Assembly: GCA_020851795.1 (NCBI GenBank)
Contig: JADZCA010000078.1
Coordinates: 1 to 64,000 of the forward strand
Origin: Planctomycetota bacterium
Lineage (GTDB): Bacteria; Planctomycetota; PLA2; JAEUHO01
Reading direction: 5' to 3'
Length of the DNA: 64,000 nt
Part shown: positions 1 through 8,384 of the stretch, in pieces
Numbering within the stretch: position 1 is the stretch's first letter
How the letters are laid out: each line of letters starts with the position of its first letter
Position numbers and translations under genes: made by a program
Notes under the pieces: model-generated
Seen by the model: the letters and a program-made list of their open reading frames with translations, nothing else
Databases searched by the model: none
What the model was told of the DNA's origin: nothing

Positions 1-599
1 GCGGCCTGACGTTCTTCCTCTTCCTCGTCGAGGCCGTCACCGGCATCCTGCTGATGTTCTACTACCGGCCGGTCGCGGCCAGCGCCTACATGGACATCAT
101 GGCGCTGCGCGAGGACGTGCCGCTGGGCATCATGCGTGAGATCCACCGGTGGGGCGCCCACGCGATGGTGATCACGGTGTGGCTGCACATGTTCCGCGTC
201 TTCATGACCGGCTCGTACAAGCCGCCGCGGGAGTTCAACTGGGGCATCGGCGTCGTGCTGCTCGTGCTCACGCTGCTGCTCTCGTTCACCGGCTACCTGC
301 TGCCGTGGGACCAGCTCGCGATCTGGGCCGTCACCGTCGGCACGAACATGGCCCGCGCGCACCCGGTGATCGGCCACGAGGGCCCGGCGGCGAACCTGCT
401 CGTCAAGGACGGCGTCGCCCTCGTCCACTCGGGCGACGACATCCGCTACGCGCTGCTCGGCGGCCGCTTCGTCGGCGAGCAGACGCTGCTGCGCTTCTAC
501 GTGCTCCACTGCATCGCCGTGCCCGTGATGGCGATGGTGCTCATGGCCGTGCACTTCTGGCGCGTCCGCAAGGACGGCGGCATCAGCGGGCCCCTGTAG
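1..599 (+). CDS. Cytochrome b, N-terminal b6-type half (5' truncated by window)
   Basis: This is the quinol-oxidising, dihaem cytochrome b subunit of a bc/b6f-like complex in the cytoplasmic membrane. The frame is open from the first complete codon at base 3, so the true start lies upstream of the window. Haem-ligand histidines are seen at bases 144 and 186 (14 residues apart, in an IHRWGAH...LHMFRVF context) and at 507 and 552 (15 residues apart). The 14/15 spacing is that of cytochrome b6 rather than mitochondrial cytochrome b. A GYLLPWDQ motif follows the second helix of the first pair. The stop comes right after the fourth helix, so the protein is the short split form. It is followed 39 bases later by the subunit-IV-like gene. 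A Rieske gene is expected upstream, outside the window. Confidence 0.93.
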   Translation, partial: GLTFFLFLVEAVTGILLMFYYRPVAASAYMDIMALREDVPLGIMREIHRWGAHAMVITVWLHMFRVFMTGSYKPPREFNWGIGVVLLVLTLLLSFTGYLLPWDQLAIWAVTVGTNMARAHPVIGHEGPAANLLVKDGVALVHSGDDIRYALLGGRFVGEQTLLRFYVLHCIAVPVMAMVLMAVHFWRVRKDGGISGPL

Positions 600-638
600 G
601 CCGGCGCCCAGGCCCACGCGACGGGAGACGCGCGCGAC

Positions 639-1718
639 ATGCACCTCTTCGACTCTGCGATCAACTTCCTGACGAACCCGGGGATCTTCTTCCTCGTGTC
701 GATCGGGCTCTTCCTCGCGAGCGTCCAGTTCGCCGAGGTGTGGACGAAGCCGAAGGTCGCGGGCGGGATCGCGCTCGCGCTGGTCGGCTTCGTCGGCTAC
801 GCCGCCACCAAGCACCAGGTGGCGACGACGCTGTCCAAGCCGGACAACATCCCGATCGTCATCATCATCGCGGCGCTCGGCTTCCTCTACTGGCTCTCGA
901 TGCGCCAGGCCGTCGAGAACGACCGCCGCATCGACGCCGGCGAGCCGCCCAAGGAGGCCGCCGAGAAGAACCGCAAGGTCCTCGTGTGGCCCGACCTCGT
1001 CTACACCGAGCTGATCGCGATGGTCGTCTGCGTCGTGGTGCTCGTCGTGTGGTCGATGCTGATCCGCGCGCCGCTCGAGGAGCCGGCCAACGCCGCGCGC
1101 ACGCCCAACCCGTCGAAGGCGCCGTGGTACTTCCTCGGCCTGCAGGAGATCCTCGTCTACTTCGACCCGTGGTGGGCGGGCGTCGGCCTCCCCGGCACGA
1201 TCATGCTCGGGCTGATCGCGATCCCGTACGTGGACCGCAACCCGAAGGGGAACGGCTACTACACGCTGAAGGAGCGCAAGTGCGCGATCACGGTCTTCTG
1301 CTTCGGCTTCTTCATCCTGTGGGTGCTGCTCGCGTTCATCGGCACGTTCCTGCGCGGCCCGGGCTGGAACTTCTTCGGGCTGTTCCAGGACTGGGACCAC
1401 AACTACGTCGCCGAGCTCAACAACATCAACCTGTCCGAGATCGTGTGGGTGAAGCTGCTCGGCGGGCGCGAGCCGAAGTTCTGGCTCTGGCGCGAGATCT
1501 GGGGGCTGCTCGCCCTCGGCTTCTACATGGGCGTGCTGCCGGTCCTGATCGCGCTGACGGTCGGGCGCAAGCTGTTCCGCGAGCTCGGTGCGCTGCGCTT
1601 CGGCGTGGTCGTCAACCTCGCGCTGCTGATGGCCGCGCTCCCGCTCAAGATGATCCTGCGGTGGACGCTCAACCTGAAGTACGTCGTCTACCTGCCGGAG
1701 ATCCAGGCCAACGTCTGA
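639..1718 (+). CDS. Cytochrome b C-terminal (subunit IV-like) protein, enlarged
   Basis: This 359-residue membrane protein supplies the C-terminal half of the split cytochrome b. It has about eight hydrophobic segments. Three near the N-terminus (about residues 15-95) are extra compared with the compact subunit IV of b6f complexes. The Qo-site PEWY signature appears as APWY in the context [14 protein letters not shown] (about residues 158-171). I recall this variant from other bacterial bc complexes, so it is not taken as inactivation. Later segments carry a GPGWNFF loop before the last helices. The gene lies between the b6-type gene and the octahaem cytochrome gene, so it is very likely part of the same complex. 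The exact topology is inferred. Confidence 0.88.
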   Translation: MHLFDSAINFLTNPGIFFLVSIGLFLASVQFAEVWTKPKVAGGIALALVGFVGYAATKHQVATTLSKPDNIPIVIIIAALGFLYWLSMRQAVENDRRIDAGEPPKEAAEKNRKVLVWPDLVYTELIAMVVCVVVLVVWSMLIRAPLEEPANAARTPNPSKAPWYFLGLQEILVYFDPWWAGVGLPGTIMLGLIAIPYVDRNPKGNGYYTLKERKCAITVFCFGFFILWVLLAFIGTFLRGPGWNFFGLFQDWDHNYVAELNNINLSEIVWVKLLGGREPKFWLWREIWGLLALGFYMGVLPVLIALTVGRKLFRELGALRFGVVVNLALLMAALPLKMILRWTLNLKYVVYLPEIQANV

Positions 1719-1825
1719 TGGGGGACGCCTCCGCCCCCCTCGGTCCGCTCCCGCGCCCGGGCCGTCCCGGGTGCCCCGCCGCCGCCCTCCTCCCTCTGCC
1801 CGCGTAACGACCAGGACCCTTCTCC

Positions 1826-4800
1826 ATGCCGCAGCTCAACCGGGACAAGGACTCGCTCTACCCGCCGGGCAAGCTCCACCTCTGGTTCCTCGGCACGAGC
1901 GCGCTCCTCGTCGGCGCGCTCGTGTGGATGATCGCCGGCGACTTCGTCCGCCCCTGGAAGTCGGTCCAGCGCGACTTCTACCGCCGCCAGTCCGGCCTGC
2001 TCGCGATCCAGAAGGAGCAGGAGGAGGCCGCGGTCCGCGCGGGCGAGAAGTCGGGCCCGCGCCTCAAGGAGCTCGGCGCCCTCATCGCGAAGGCGCAGGC
2101 GGCGCTGTCCGAGCCCGAGGCGGCGTCGAAGGCCGCGCTGTGGCAGGCGGCGGTCGACGAGCAGACGTTGCGGCTCGCCGAGGCCGACCGCGACATCAAG
2201 GCGCTCAAGGGCCGCTACGCCGAGCGCCGCTTCCAGTACGAGATGGCCGTCCGGTACGGGCGCGCCGACGACGCCCGCTCGATCCTCTCGCAGATGCAGC
2301 GCATCGGCTCCGAGCAGGAGGCGATCGAGCGCCGCCGTTCGGCCGACGTCGCCGAGCTCGCCCGCGTCCGCGGCGAGCTCGAGGCGCAGGAGAAGCCCCT
2401 GCGCGACCTCCAGCGCGAGCGCGACGAGCTGCTCTCCGCCGTCTCGAGCACCGCGACCGCGCAGGACGCGTCGCGCGCCGCGACCGAGGAGGCGCAGTGG
2501 CGCAACCTCCCCGTGCTCGACATCGTGTCGCCGACGATCGCCATCGACAAGGTGGTCCTCGACCAGATCCACGACGACTTCAACTTCGCGACGAGCCCCA
2601 AGGTGGACATGTGCATGACGTGCCACCGCGGGATCGACCGCGACGGGCTGAGCGAGCGCAAGGTCGGGCCGCTGCTCGCGGGCTTCCTGCGCGCGCGCCT
2701 CGGCGAGAAGGCGTGGGGCGCCCTCGAGGCCGACGCGGCGTGGCTGCTCGAGCCCCAGGGCCGGCGCCTGCGCGAGTGGCTGTCGGGCACGCCGTCGCTG
2801 CTCGATCTCTTCCCGGCCGAGAAGCTCACGAAGGCCCTCGGCTCCGAGGAGGACGTGAAGCGCTTCCGCGACCGCCACCTCGACGGCGCGAGCCTCGAGG
2901 ACGGCGGCAAGGCCCTGCTCTCGCCGTTCGCGGTCCGCCGCTCGGAGTGGGCGCACCCCAACCTCGGGCTCATGGTCGGCGCCGAGAGCCCGCACCCGAT
3001 GACGAAGTTCGGGTGCACGACCTGCCACCACGGCGTCGGCCGCCGCCTCGACTTCGTCCGCGCGACGCACTCGCCCGACAGCGAGGCGCAGCGCGCCGAC
3101 TGGACCGCACGGCTGGGCTGGCAGGAGGCCGAGCTCGTCGATTTCCCGATGCTGCCCTCCCGCCACGTGCAGGGGCAGTGCGCGAAGTGCCACGCGCCCG
3201 GCGTCGAGTACCGCCCGGTCCCCGAGCCGCTCGTGCGCTGGACCGAGGTCGCGCAGAAGGACGGCTCGAAGGAGCGCGTCCGCGCCAAGGCCCCGCAGCC
3301 GGTGGACGGCCCGATGTCGGCCGTGGACGGCCGCTGGCGCCCCGAGGTGCTCGAGCGCGGCGTCCACACGATCGACCGCGTGGGCTGCACGGGCTGCCAC
3401 CTGATCAAGGACTTCCGCGCGCTCCCGGGCTTCCCCCGCGCGACCGGGCCGCAGACCTTCGACTTCGCCACGCCCGCCCCCGGGACCGTGACGGCGTCGG
3501 GCTTCCCCAAGGTCGGCCCCGACCTCTCCCACCTCAAGGACAAGACCTCGAAGGACTTCGTCCTGCGCTGGATCGAGGCGCCGACGGCGTTCCGCATCGA
3601 CACGCGGATGCCGGCCTTCTACAAGCACGTCGTCCACCGCGACTACGTGCCGGTGCCCGGCCCGGGCGGCAAGCCGCTCGAGCAGACCGTGGTCCTCGAC
3701 CCGACGGGCCGCGACCTCGCGCAGATGGACGTCGAGGAGCTCGCGCTCGCGACGTTCCTCTACGACGGCCAGAAGGGCACGCGCAAGGCGCAGTACCCGG
3801 AGGTCCCCGCCGGCGACCCGAAGAAGGGCGGCGAGCTCTTCTACTCGATGGGCTGCTACGCCTGCCACCTCGGGCCCGACGACCGCGACGGCAGCGCGCT
3901 GCCCGAGCCCACGCGCAAGCGCTTCGAGCGGCGCGAGGAGCTCCCGCCCGGCCCGCGCCTGCAGGGCCTCGGCGGCGTGCGCGACCCGAAGTGGATGTAC
4001 GCGTGGCTCGCCGAGCCGCGCCACTACAACGCCGCGACGCGCATGCCCAACATGCGCTGGCGCGACGAGACGGGCGCGGACGGCAAGACCGTCGCGCGCA
4101 CCGCGGACCAGCTCCGCGCCGACGTCGTCGCGTACCTGCTGGCCGACAAGAACCCCTCCTTCCTCGAGCGTCCCGTGCCCGACCCGGCCAAGGGCGTCCG
4201 TTGGAGCGAGGAGCACAACCTCGTCCTGACCGACTTCTGGATGGAGTGGTACGGCAAGACGAAGCCCGACCCGAAGGACCCGACGCGCAAGGTGCCGATG
4301 TCGGTCGAGGAGGCCGCGCTCGAGGCCAGCCGCCTGCGCGGCAACCCCGACGGCTTCGCGCGGATGCTCTCCGACGTCGGCCGCGGCCTCGTCCGCTTCC
4401 GCGGCTGCTTCGGCTGCCACAACATCGAGGGCTTCGAGCACGAGCAGCCGATCGGCAAGGAGCTGACCGCCGAGGGTTCCGTCGACGTCCACATGTTCGA
4501 CTTCGGCCTGCTGGGCCACCCGACCGGCGACATGGAGATGACGCGCTGGTCGTGGATCGAGCGCAAGCTCGAGGAGCCGCGCGTGTACGACCGCGGCCGC
4601 TACAAGCCGCTGTGGAGCGACAAGCTCCGCATGCCGAAGTTCAACCTCCGCGAGGAGGAGCGCCAGGCGGTCACGTCGGTCGTGCTCGGCCTCGTCAAGG
4701 AGCCGATCAAGCCCGGCGCGAAGTACCCGTGGCCCGACGACATGAAGAAGGTCGCGGCCGGCCGCGCGGTGGTCGAGCGCTACGGCTGCAACCAGTGCCA

Positions 4801-5572
4801 CACGCTCGAGGGCCGCTACGGCGTGCTGACCGCCGAGCAGCTCGACCGGGGCCTCGAGCTGTGGATGCTGCCGCCCAACCTGTACGGCCAGGGCAACCGC
4901 ACGCCGGCCGACTGGCTGTTCCGCTTCCTCAAGCACCCGTTCGACGTCCGCCCGGGCGTGATCCAGCGCATGCCGATGTTCCGCCTCTCCGACGAGGAGG
5001 TCTCGGCGCTCGTGGACTACTTCCAGGCGCTCGCCGGCCGCAAGGACCGCCTCGACACCGACCCCGAGGACGCGCCGCTCGACGCGACGCCCTACCCCGA
5101 GCCCGTGTCGATCAAGGTCAAGGTCAAGCAGCCCGACGGCTCCAACGCCGAGCGGGAGCTCGTCGTGCGCAGCCAGGTCGAGGAGGCCAAGGCCCTCTTC
5201 GAGACGCTCAACTGCGTCAAGTGCCACCTGCCCAAGGGCACGCCGGGCGCCGACCCGAACGAGGGCGCGTCCGCGCCGCCCTTCACGCTGGCGCGCGAGC
5301 GCCTGCGCCGCGCGTGGATCGCGGACATGATCCACGACCCGCAGCGCCAGATCCAGGGCACCAAGATGCCCCAGTTCTGGGGCCTGAAGTCCAAGCGCCA
5401 GCGCAAGCCGGGCGACACGTACGACTTCACGTTCCCGCAGTTCCTCTGCGGCACGCGCGGCAAGGCCGACGCCACCAAGGACGACGTCGCCGAGTCGCAG
5501 ATGGCGACGCTGGCGCGCTACCTGCGCTGGCACTACGCGGCGACGCCGGCCGAGCCGGCGGCGGGGAAGTGA
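1826..5572 (+). CDS. Octahaem membrane-anchored cytochrome c (1248 aa)
   Basis: The protein has an N-terminal transmembrane anchor (about residues 13-33), then a charged, probably coiled-coil stretch to about residue 225, then a long periplasmic part with eight CXXCH haem c motifs. The motif cysteines are at residues 263 (CMTCH), 397 (CTTCH), 452 (CAKCH), 521 (CTGCH), 677 (CYACH), 861 (CFGCH), 988 (CNQCH) and 1130 (CVKCH). The position directly behind two cytochrome b genes suggests that it replaces cytochrome c1 and soluble cytochrome c as electron acceptor of the bc complex. That role is inferred. It is far larger than c1 or common di- and trihaem subunits. Repeated cytochrome-c-like modules suggest growth by duplication. 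Confidence 0.9.
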   Translation: MPQLNRDKDSLYPPGKLHLWFLGTSALLVGALVWMIAGDFVRPWKSVQRDFYRRQSGLLAIQKEQEEAAVRAGEKSGPRLKELGALIAKAQAALSEPEAASKAALWQAAVDEQTLRLAEADRDIKALKGRYAERRFQYEMAVRYGRADDARSILSQMQRIGSEQEAIERRRSADVAELARVRGELEAQEKPLRDLQRERDELLSAVSSTATAQDASRAATEEAQWRNLPVLDIVSPTIAIDKVVLDQIHDDFNFATSPKVDMCMTCHRGIDRDGLSERKVGPLLAGFLRARLGEKAWGALEADAAWLLEPQGRRLREWLSGTPSLLDLFPAEKLTKALGSEEDVKRFRDRHLDGASLEDGGKALLSPFAVRRSEWAHPNLGLMVGAESPHPMTKFGCTTCHHGVGRRLDFVRATHSPDSEAQRADWTARLGWQEAELVDFPMLPSRHVQGQCAKCHAPGVEYRPVPEPLVRWTEVAQKDGSKERVRAKAPQPVDGPMSAVDGRWRPEVLERGVHTIDRVGCTGCHLIKDFRALPGFPRATGPQTFDFATPAPGTVTASGFPKVGPDLSHLKDKTSKDFVLRWIEAPTAFRIDTRMPAFYKHVVHRDYVPVPGPGGKPLEQTVVLDPTGRDLAQMDVEELALATFLYDGQKGTRKAQYPEVPAGDPKKGGELFYSMGCYACHLGPDDRDGSALPEPTRKRFERREELPPGPRLQGLGGVRDPKWMYAWLAEPRHYNAATRMPNMRWRDETGADGKTVARTADQLRADVVAYLLADKNPSFLERPVPDPAKGVRWSEEHNLVLTDFWMEWYGKTKPDPKDPTRKVPMSVEEAALEASRLRGNPDGFARMLSDVGRGLVRFRGCFGCHNIEGFEHEQPIGKELTAEGSVDVHMFDFGLLGHPTGDMEMTRWSWIERKLEEPRVYDRGRYKPLWSDKLRMPKFNLREEERQAVTSVVLGLVKEPIKPGAKYPWPDDMKKVAAGRAVVERYGCNQCHTLEGRYGVLTAEQLDRGLELWMLPPNLYGQGNRTPADWLFRFLKHPFDVRPGVIQRMPMFRLSDEEVSALVDYFQALAGRKDRLDTDPEDAPLDATPYPEPVSIKVKVKQPDGSNAERELVVRSQVEEAKALFETLNCVKCHLPKGTPGADPNEGASAPPFTLARERLRRAWIADMIHDPQRQIQGTKMPQFWGLKSKRQRKPGDTYDFTFPQFLCGTRGKADATKDDVAESQMATLARYLRWHYAATPAEPAAGK

Positions 5573-5577
5573 CCGCG

Positions 5578-5856
5578 ATGTCGCGTCCCTCCCCCTCGGT
5601 GCGCCGCGACGCGGGCCTCGCCGTCCTCGGCGTGGTCGCGCTCGTCGTCGGGTACGGCACGTGGTTCCCGGCCGTCGTCGCCGCCGCGCTCGCGTGGCTG
5701 TGGTGGGGCCGGGCGCTCGGGATGGCGGCGATGTTCGCGCTCGCGGTGAGCGTGGCCGCGTGGGCGACGGAGAAGGACCGCGGGCCCGCGAAGACGACGA
5801 AGGCGGCCGCGGCCGCGCGCGTCGTCGGCGCGGAGGCCGGCTCGACGGAGGGGTGA
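5578..5856 (+). CDS. Small two-helix membrane protein of the bc/cbb3 locus
   Basis: This 92-residue protein starts with ATG five bases after the stop of the octahaem cytochrome gene and ends just before the cupredoxin gene. It has a basic N-terminus (SRPSPSVRRD), two hydrophobic segments (about residues 13-34 and 38-58) and an Ala/Lys/Glu-rich polar tail. I do not recognise a family. Placement inside the respiratory operon suggests a small accessory subunit or assembly factor, but nothing in the sequence proves this. Confidence 0.7.
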   Translation: MSRPSPSVRRDAGLAVLGVVALVVGYGTWFPAVVAAALAWLWWGRALGMAAMFALAVSVAAWATEKDRGPAKTTKAAAAARVVGAEAGSTEG

Positions 5857-5860
5857 CGTG

Positions 5861-6898
5861 ATGGCGCGCGGGGACGGCTCGGGAGCGGGGTGGTTCGCGG
5901 CGGCCGCGCTCCTCGCGCTCGTCGCCTGCGGGGACCAGAACGGTCCTCTGAACGAGCGCGGCGTGTGGAAGTACGCGCCGACCGCGGCCGACACGCGCCC
6001 GACCACCGCGGCGGTGGGGGCGGTGCCCGCCGAGGCGCCGCCCGCCGCCGCGCCCACGCCGGCGCCGGCGGCCCCCAAGCCCGCGCCCGCGCGCGCCCCG
6101 AGCGCGCCCGTGCGCGCCGGCGCCTACAAGGTCGTCGCGGTCGAGGGCGGCGGCACCGTCCGCGTGCGGTGCAAGCTCGCCGCCGCGGTGACGCTGCCGA
6201 AGGTGCCCGTGACCAAGGACACCGACCGCGGCTGCCACCACGACGGCCACGGCGCCATGGACAGCGAACGGCTCGTCTACGACGCCGCCTCGCTCGGGGT
6301 GGGCAACTGCCTCGTGCGCATCGTCAAGATCGACGCGGGCAAAGACTGGCCCGAGCCGATGCGGTCCGAGGACCGCGTCGCGACGATCGACCAGAAGGGC
6401 TGCGTGTACGTGCCGCACCTGCTCGCGGTGCGCACCGGCACGCAGATCGTGGTCCTCAACAGCGACGCCGCGGACCACAACATCCACGCCTACCGCGAGT
6501 CGATGGCGGACTCGACCTTCAACCTCGGCAGCCCGCCGGGCTCGAAGCTCGAGAACCAGGACGCGCTCCTCGAGCGCGCCGGCACCTACATCCTCAAGTG
6601 CGACATCCACCCCTGGATGAGCGGCCACGTCGTCGCCGCCCCGCACCCCTACTTCGACGTGACCGCCGCGCTCGACGACCCGCTGACCGGCCGCAAGGCG
6701 GGCGAGGCCGTGCTCACCGACGTGCCGCCGGGCACGTGGGAGCTCGAGCTCTGGCACGAGGGGACCGTCGAGACCGTCGTCCGCGACGGCGCCAAGGTCA
6801 CCTCGGTGTCCTACTCGCCCGCGTTCACGCAGACCGCCACCGTGACGGTGCCGCCGGGCGGCACCGTCGAGCACACGTTCGTCGTCGAGGCGCGGTAG
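5861..6898 (+). CDS. Cupredoxin-like lipoprotein with amicyanin-type copper loop
   Basis: This 345-residue protein has a lipoprotein signal (lipobox ALVAC, Cys23) and a Pro/Ala-rich linker to about residue 85, so the folded part is probably tethered in the periplasm. Residues 195-260 carry a plausible type-1 copper site: His206 (or His209), Cys247, His250 and Met253. The ligand loop CDIHPWM has the C-x2-H-x2-M spacing of amicyanin. A C-terminal beta-sandwich of the carboxypeptidase-regulatory kind follows. The ATG at 5861 is preferred over GTG 5858 because GGAGGGG at 5847-5853 is then 7 bases away. Its place between the cytochromes and the oxidase suggests an electron carrier. A paralogue lies at 24330-25220. 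Confidence 0.82.
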   Translation: MARGDGSGAGWFAAAALLALVACGDQNGPLNERGVWKYAPTAADTRPTTAAVGAVPAEAPPAAAPTPAPAAPKPAPARAPSAPVRAGAYKVVAVEGGGTVRVRCKLAAAVTLPKVPVTKDTDRGCHHDGHGAMDSERLVYDAASLGVGNCLVRIVKIDAGKDWPEPMRSEDRVATIDQKGCVYVPHLLAVRTGTQIVVLNSDAADHNIHAYRESMADSTFNLGSPPGSKLENQDALLERAGTYILKCDIHPWMSGHVVAAPHPYFDVTAALDDPLTGRKAGEAVLTDVPPGTWELELWHEGTVETVVRDGAKVTSVSYSPAFTQTATVTVPPGGTVEHTFVVEAR

Positions 6899-6928
6899 CC
6901 GCCCGCGCGCCCCCTGGAGTCCCGCCCG

Positions 6929-8365
6929 ATGTCCCACGAGCGTCCGACGTCTCCGCCGCTCGCCCCGCCCGCGCCCGCGGGCGAGGGCCCGCTGGTGGAC
7001 AACAAGCTCGTCCTCGGCTGGTTCGCGCTCTCCGCCGTGGGCATGGTCCTCGGGCCGCTCCTCGGCGTGCTCGCGTCGATGAAGCTGGACGACCCCGACC
7101 TGCTCGGCGGGATCCACTGGCTGCAGTTCGGGCGCCTGCGCATCGCGCACGTCAACTTCGTGATCTTCGCGGCGTTCACGCCGGCGATGTTCGGCCTCAT
7201 GTGCCACGCGGTGCCGCGCCTGACCGGGCGGCCGCTCGTGGGGGCCCGGGCCGCCTGGGCGGCGCTCGTGATCATGGCGCTCGCGCTGGCCGTCGGCCTG
7301 CCGTGCCTGCTCTTCGGCTACCTCCAGCCGGTCGAGGCGGGCGAGCTGCCGATGGTCGTGGACGCGATGGCGACCCTCGTCTTCGTGCTCATGACGGGCG
7401 TCGTGCTCGGCACGGTCGCCAAGCGCAAGGAGAAGAAGCTCTACGTCGCGCTGTGGTACTGGGTCGCGTCCTTCGTCTGGACCGACGTCAACTACCTGCT
7501 GGGCGTGATCGGCCTCAACTTCGTCGCCAAGGGCACGACGAGCGCCGCGATGCACGGCTTCTACCTGCACAACGTGGTCGGCCTCTGGATCACCCCGGCG
7601 GGCGTCGGCGCCGCGTACTACCTGCTGCCGGTCGCGACGCGCACCACGCTGTTCAGCCACCGGCTCTCGCTCATCGGCTTCTGGGCGCTCGCGTTCTTCT
7701 ACCCGATGAACGGCGTGCACCACTACATCTGGAGCCCGATCGCCGACTGGGCGCAGACGATCGCCATCGCGTCGTCGATGATGCTCATCCTGCCCGTGTG
7801 GGCGTTCTGCGCGAACATGTGGGGCACGATGCGCGGCCAGTGGCCGAAGTTCGCCGGCCCCGGCAACCACGTCATCAAGATGACGATGTTCGGCGCGGTC
7901 TGGTACCTGATCACCTGCTTCCAGGGGCCGACGGAGGCCCTGCGCGGCATGCAGGCGCTCACGCACTTCGGCGACTACAACGTCGGCCACGCGCACTCCG
8001 CGGTGTTCGCGGTGTTCGCCATCTGGGCCGTGGCGAGCGGCTACCTCTGCGTCCCGCGCGCCTCCGGCCGCGAGCTGTGGTCGAACAAGCTCGCGTCGTG
8101 GACGTACTGGCTCGAGATCTTCGGCTTCACGATCATGTTCTGCGTGCTGTCGGTGTCGGGCCTGCAGCAGGGTGCGATGCTCCAGAACGGGCAGCTGCCG
8201 TGGATCGACACGGTGGACTCGATCCGTCCGCTGTGGATCGCGCGCACCTTCGGCGGGACGCTGATGGACGTCGGCCTCGCCTTCTACACCCTCAACCTCG
8301 CGATGACGGCCAAGCGCGGCAAGCGCGCCAAGCCCGCGGCGGACGCCCCCGCCGCGGCCTACTAG
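6929..8365 (+). CDS. ccoN: cbb3-type cytochrome c oxidase subunit I
   Basis: This is the catalytic haem-copper subunit (478 aa, about 12 membrane helices) that reduces oxygen to water. Visible ligands are His74 (low-spin haem, RIAHVNF), His214 (CuB, in FYLHNVVGLW), His264-His265 (CuB, GVHHYIW), and His354 and His356 (haem ligands, GHAHSAVF). Tyr258 lies 44 residues after His214, the same spacing as the cross-linked Tyr251/His207 pair of Pseudomonas stutzeri CcoN. All residues needed for activity therefore appear to be present. The start follows a GGAG box. The CcoO-CcoP fusion gene follows after 19 bases. Confidence 0.95.
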   Translation: MSHERPTSPPLAPPAPAGEGPLVDNKLVLGWFALSAVGMVLGPLLGVLASMKLDDPDLLGGIHWLQFGRLRIAHVNFVIFAAFTPAMFGLMCHAVPRLTGRPLVGARAAWAALVIMALALAVGLPCLLFGYLQPVEAGELPMVVDAMATLVFVLMTGVVLGTVAKRKEKKLYVALWYWVASFVWTDVNYLLGVIGLNFVAKGTTSAAMHGFYLHNVVGLWITPAGVGAAYYLLPVATRTTLFSHRLSLIGFWALAFFYPMNGVHHYIWSPIADWAQTIAIASSMMLILPVWAFCANMWGTMRGQWPKFAGPGNHVIKMTMFGAVWYLITCFQGPTEALRGMQALTHFGDYNVGHAHSAVFAVFAIWAVASGYLCVPRASGRELWSNKLASWTYWLEIFGFTIMFCVLSVSGLQQGAMLQNGQLPWIDTVDSIRPLWIARTFGGTLMDVGLAFYTLNLAMTAKRGKRAKPAADAPAAAY

Positions 8366-8384
8366 GAAGGAACCGGAGGTCCCC

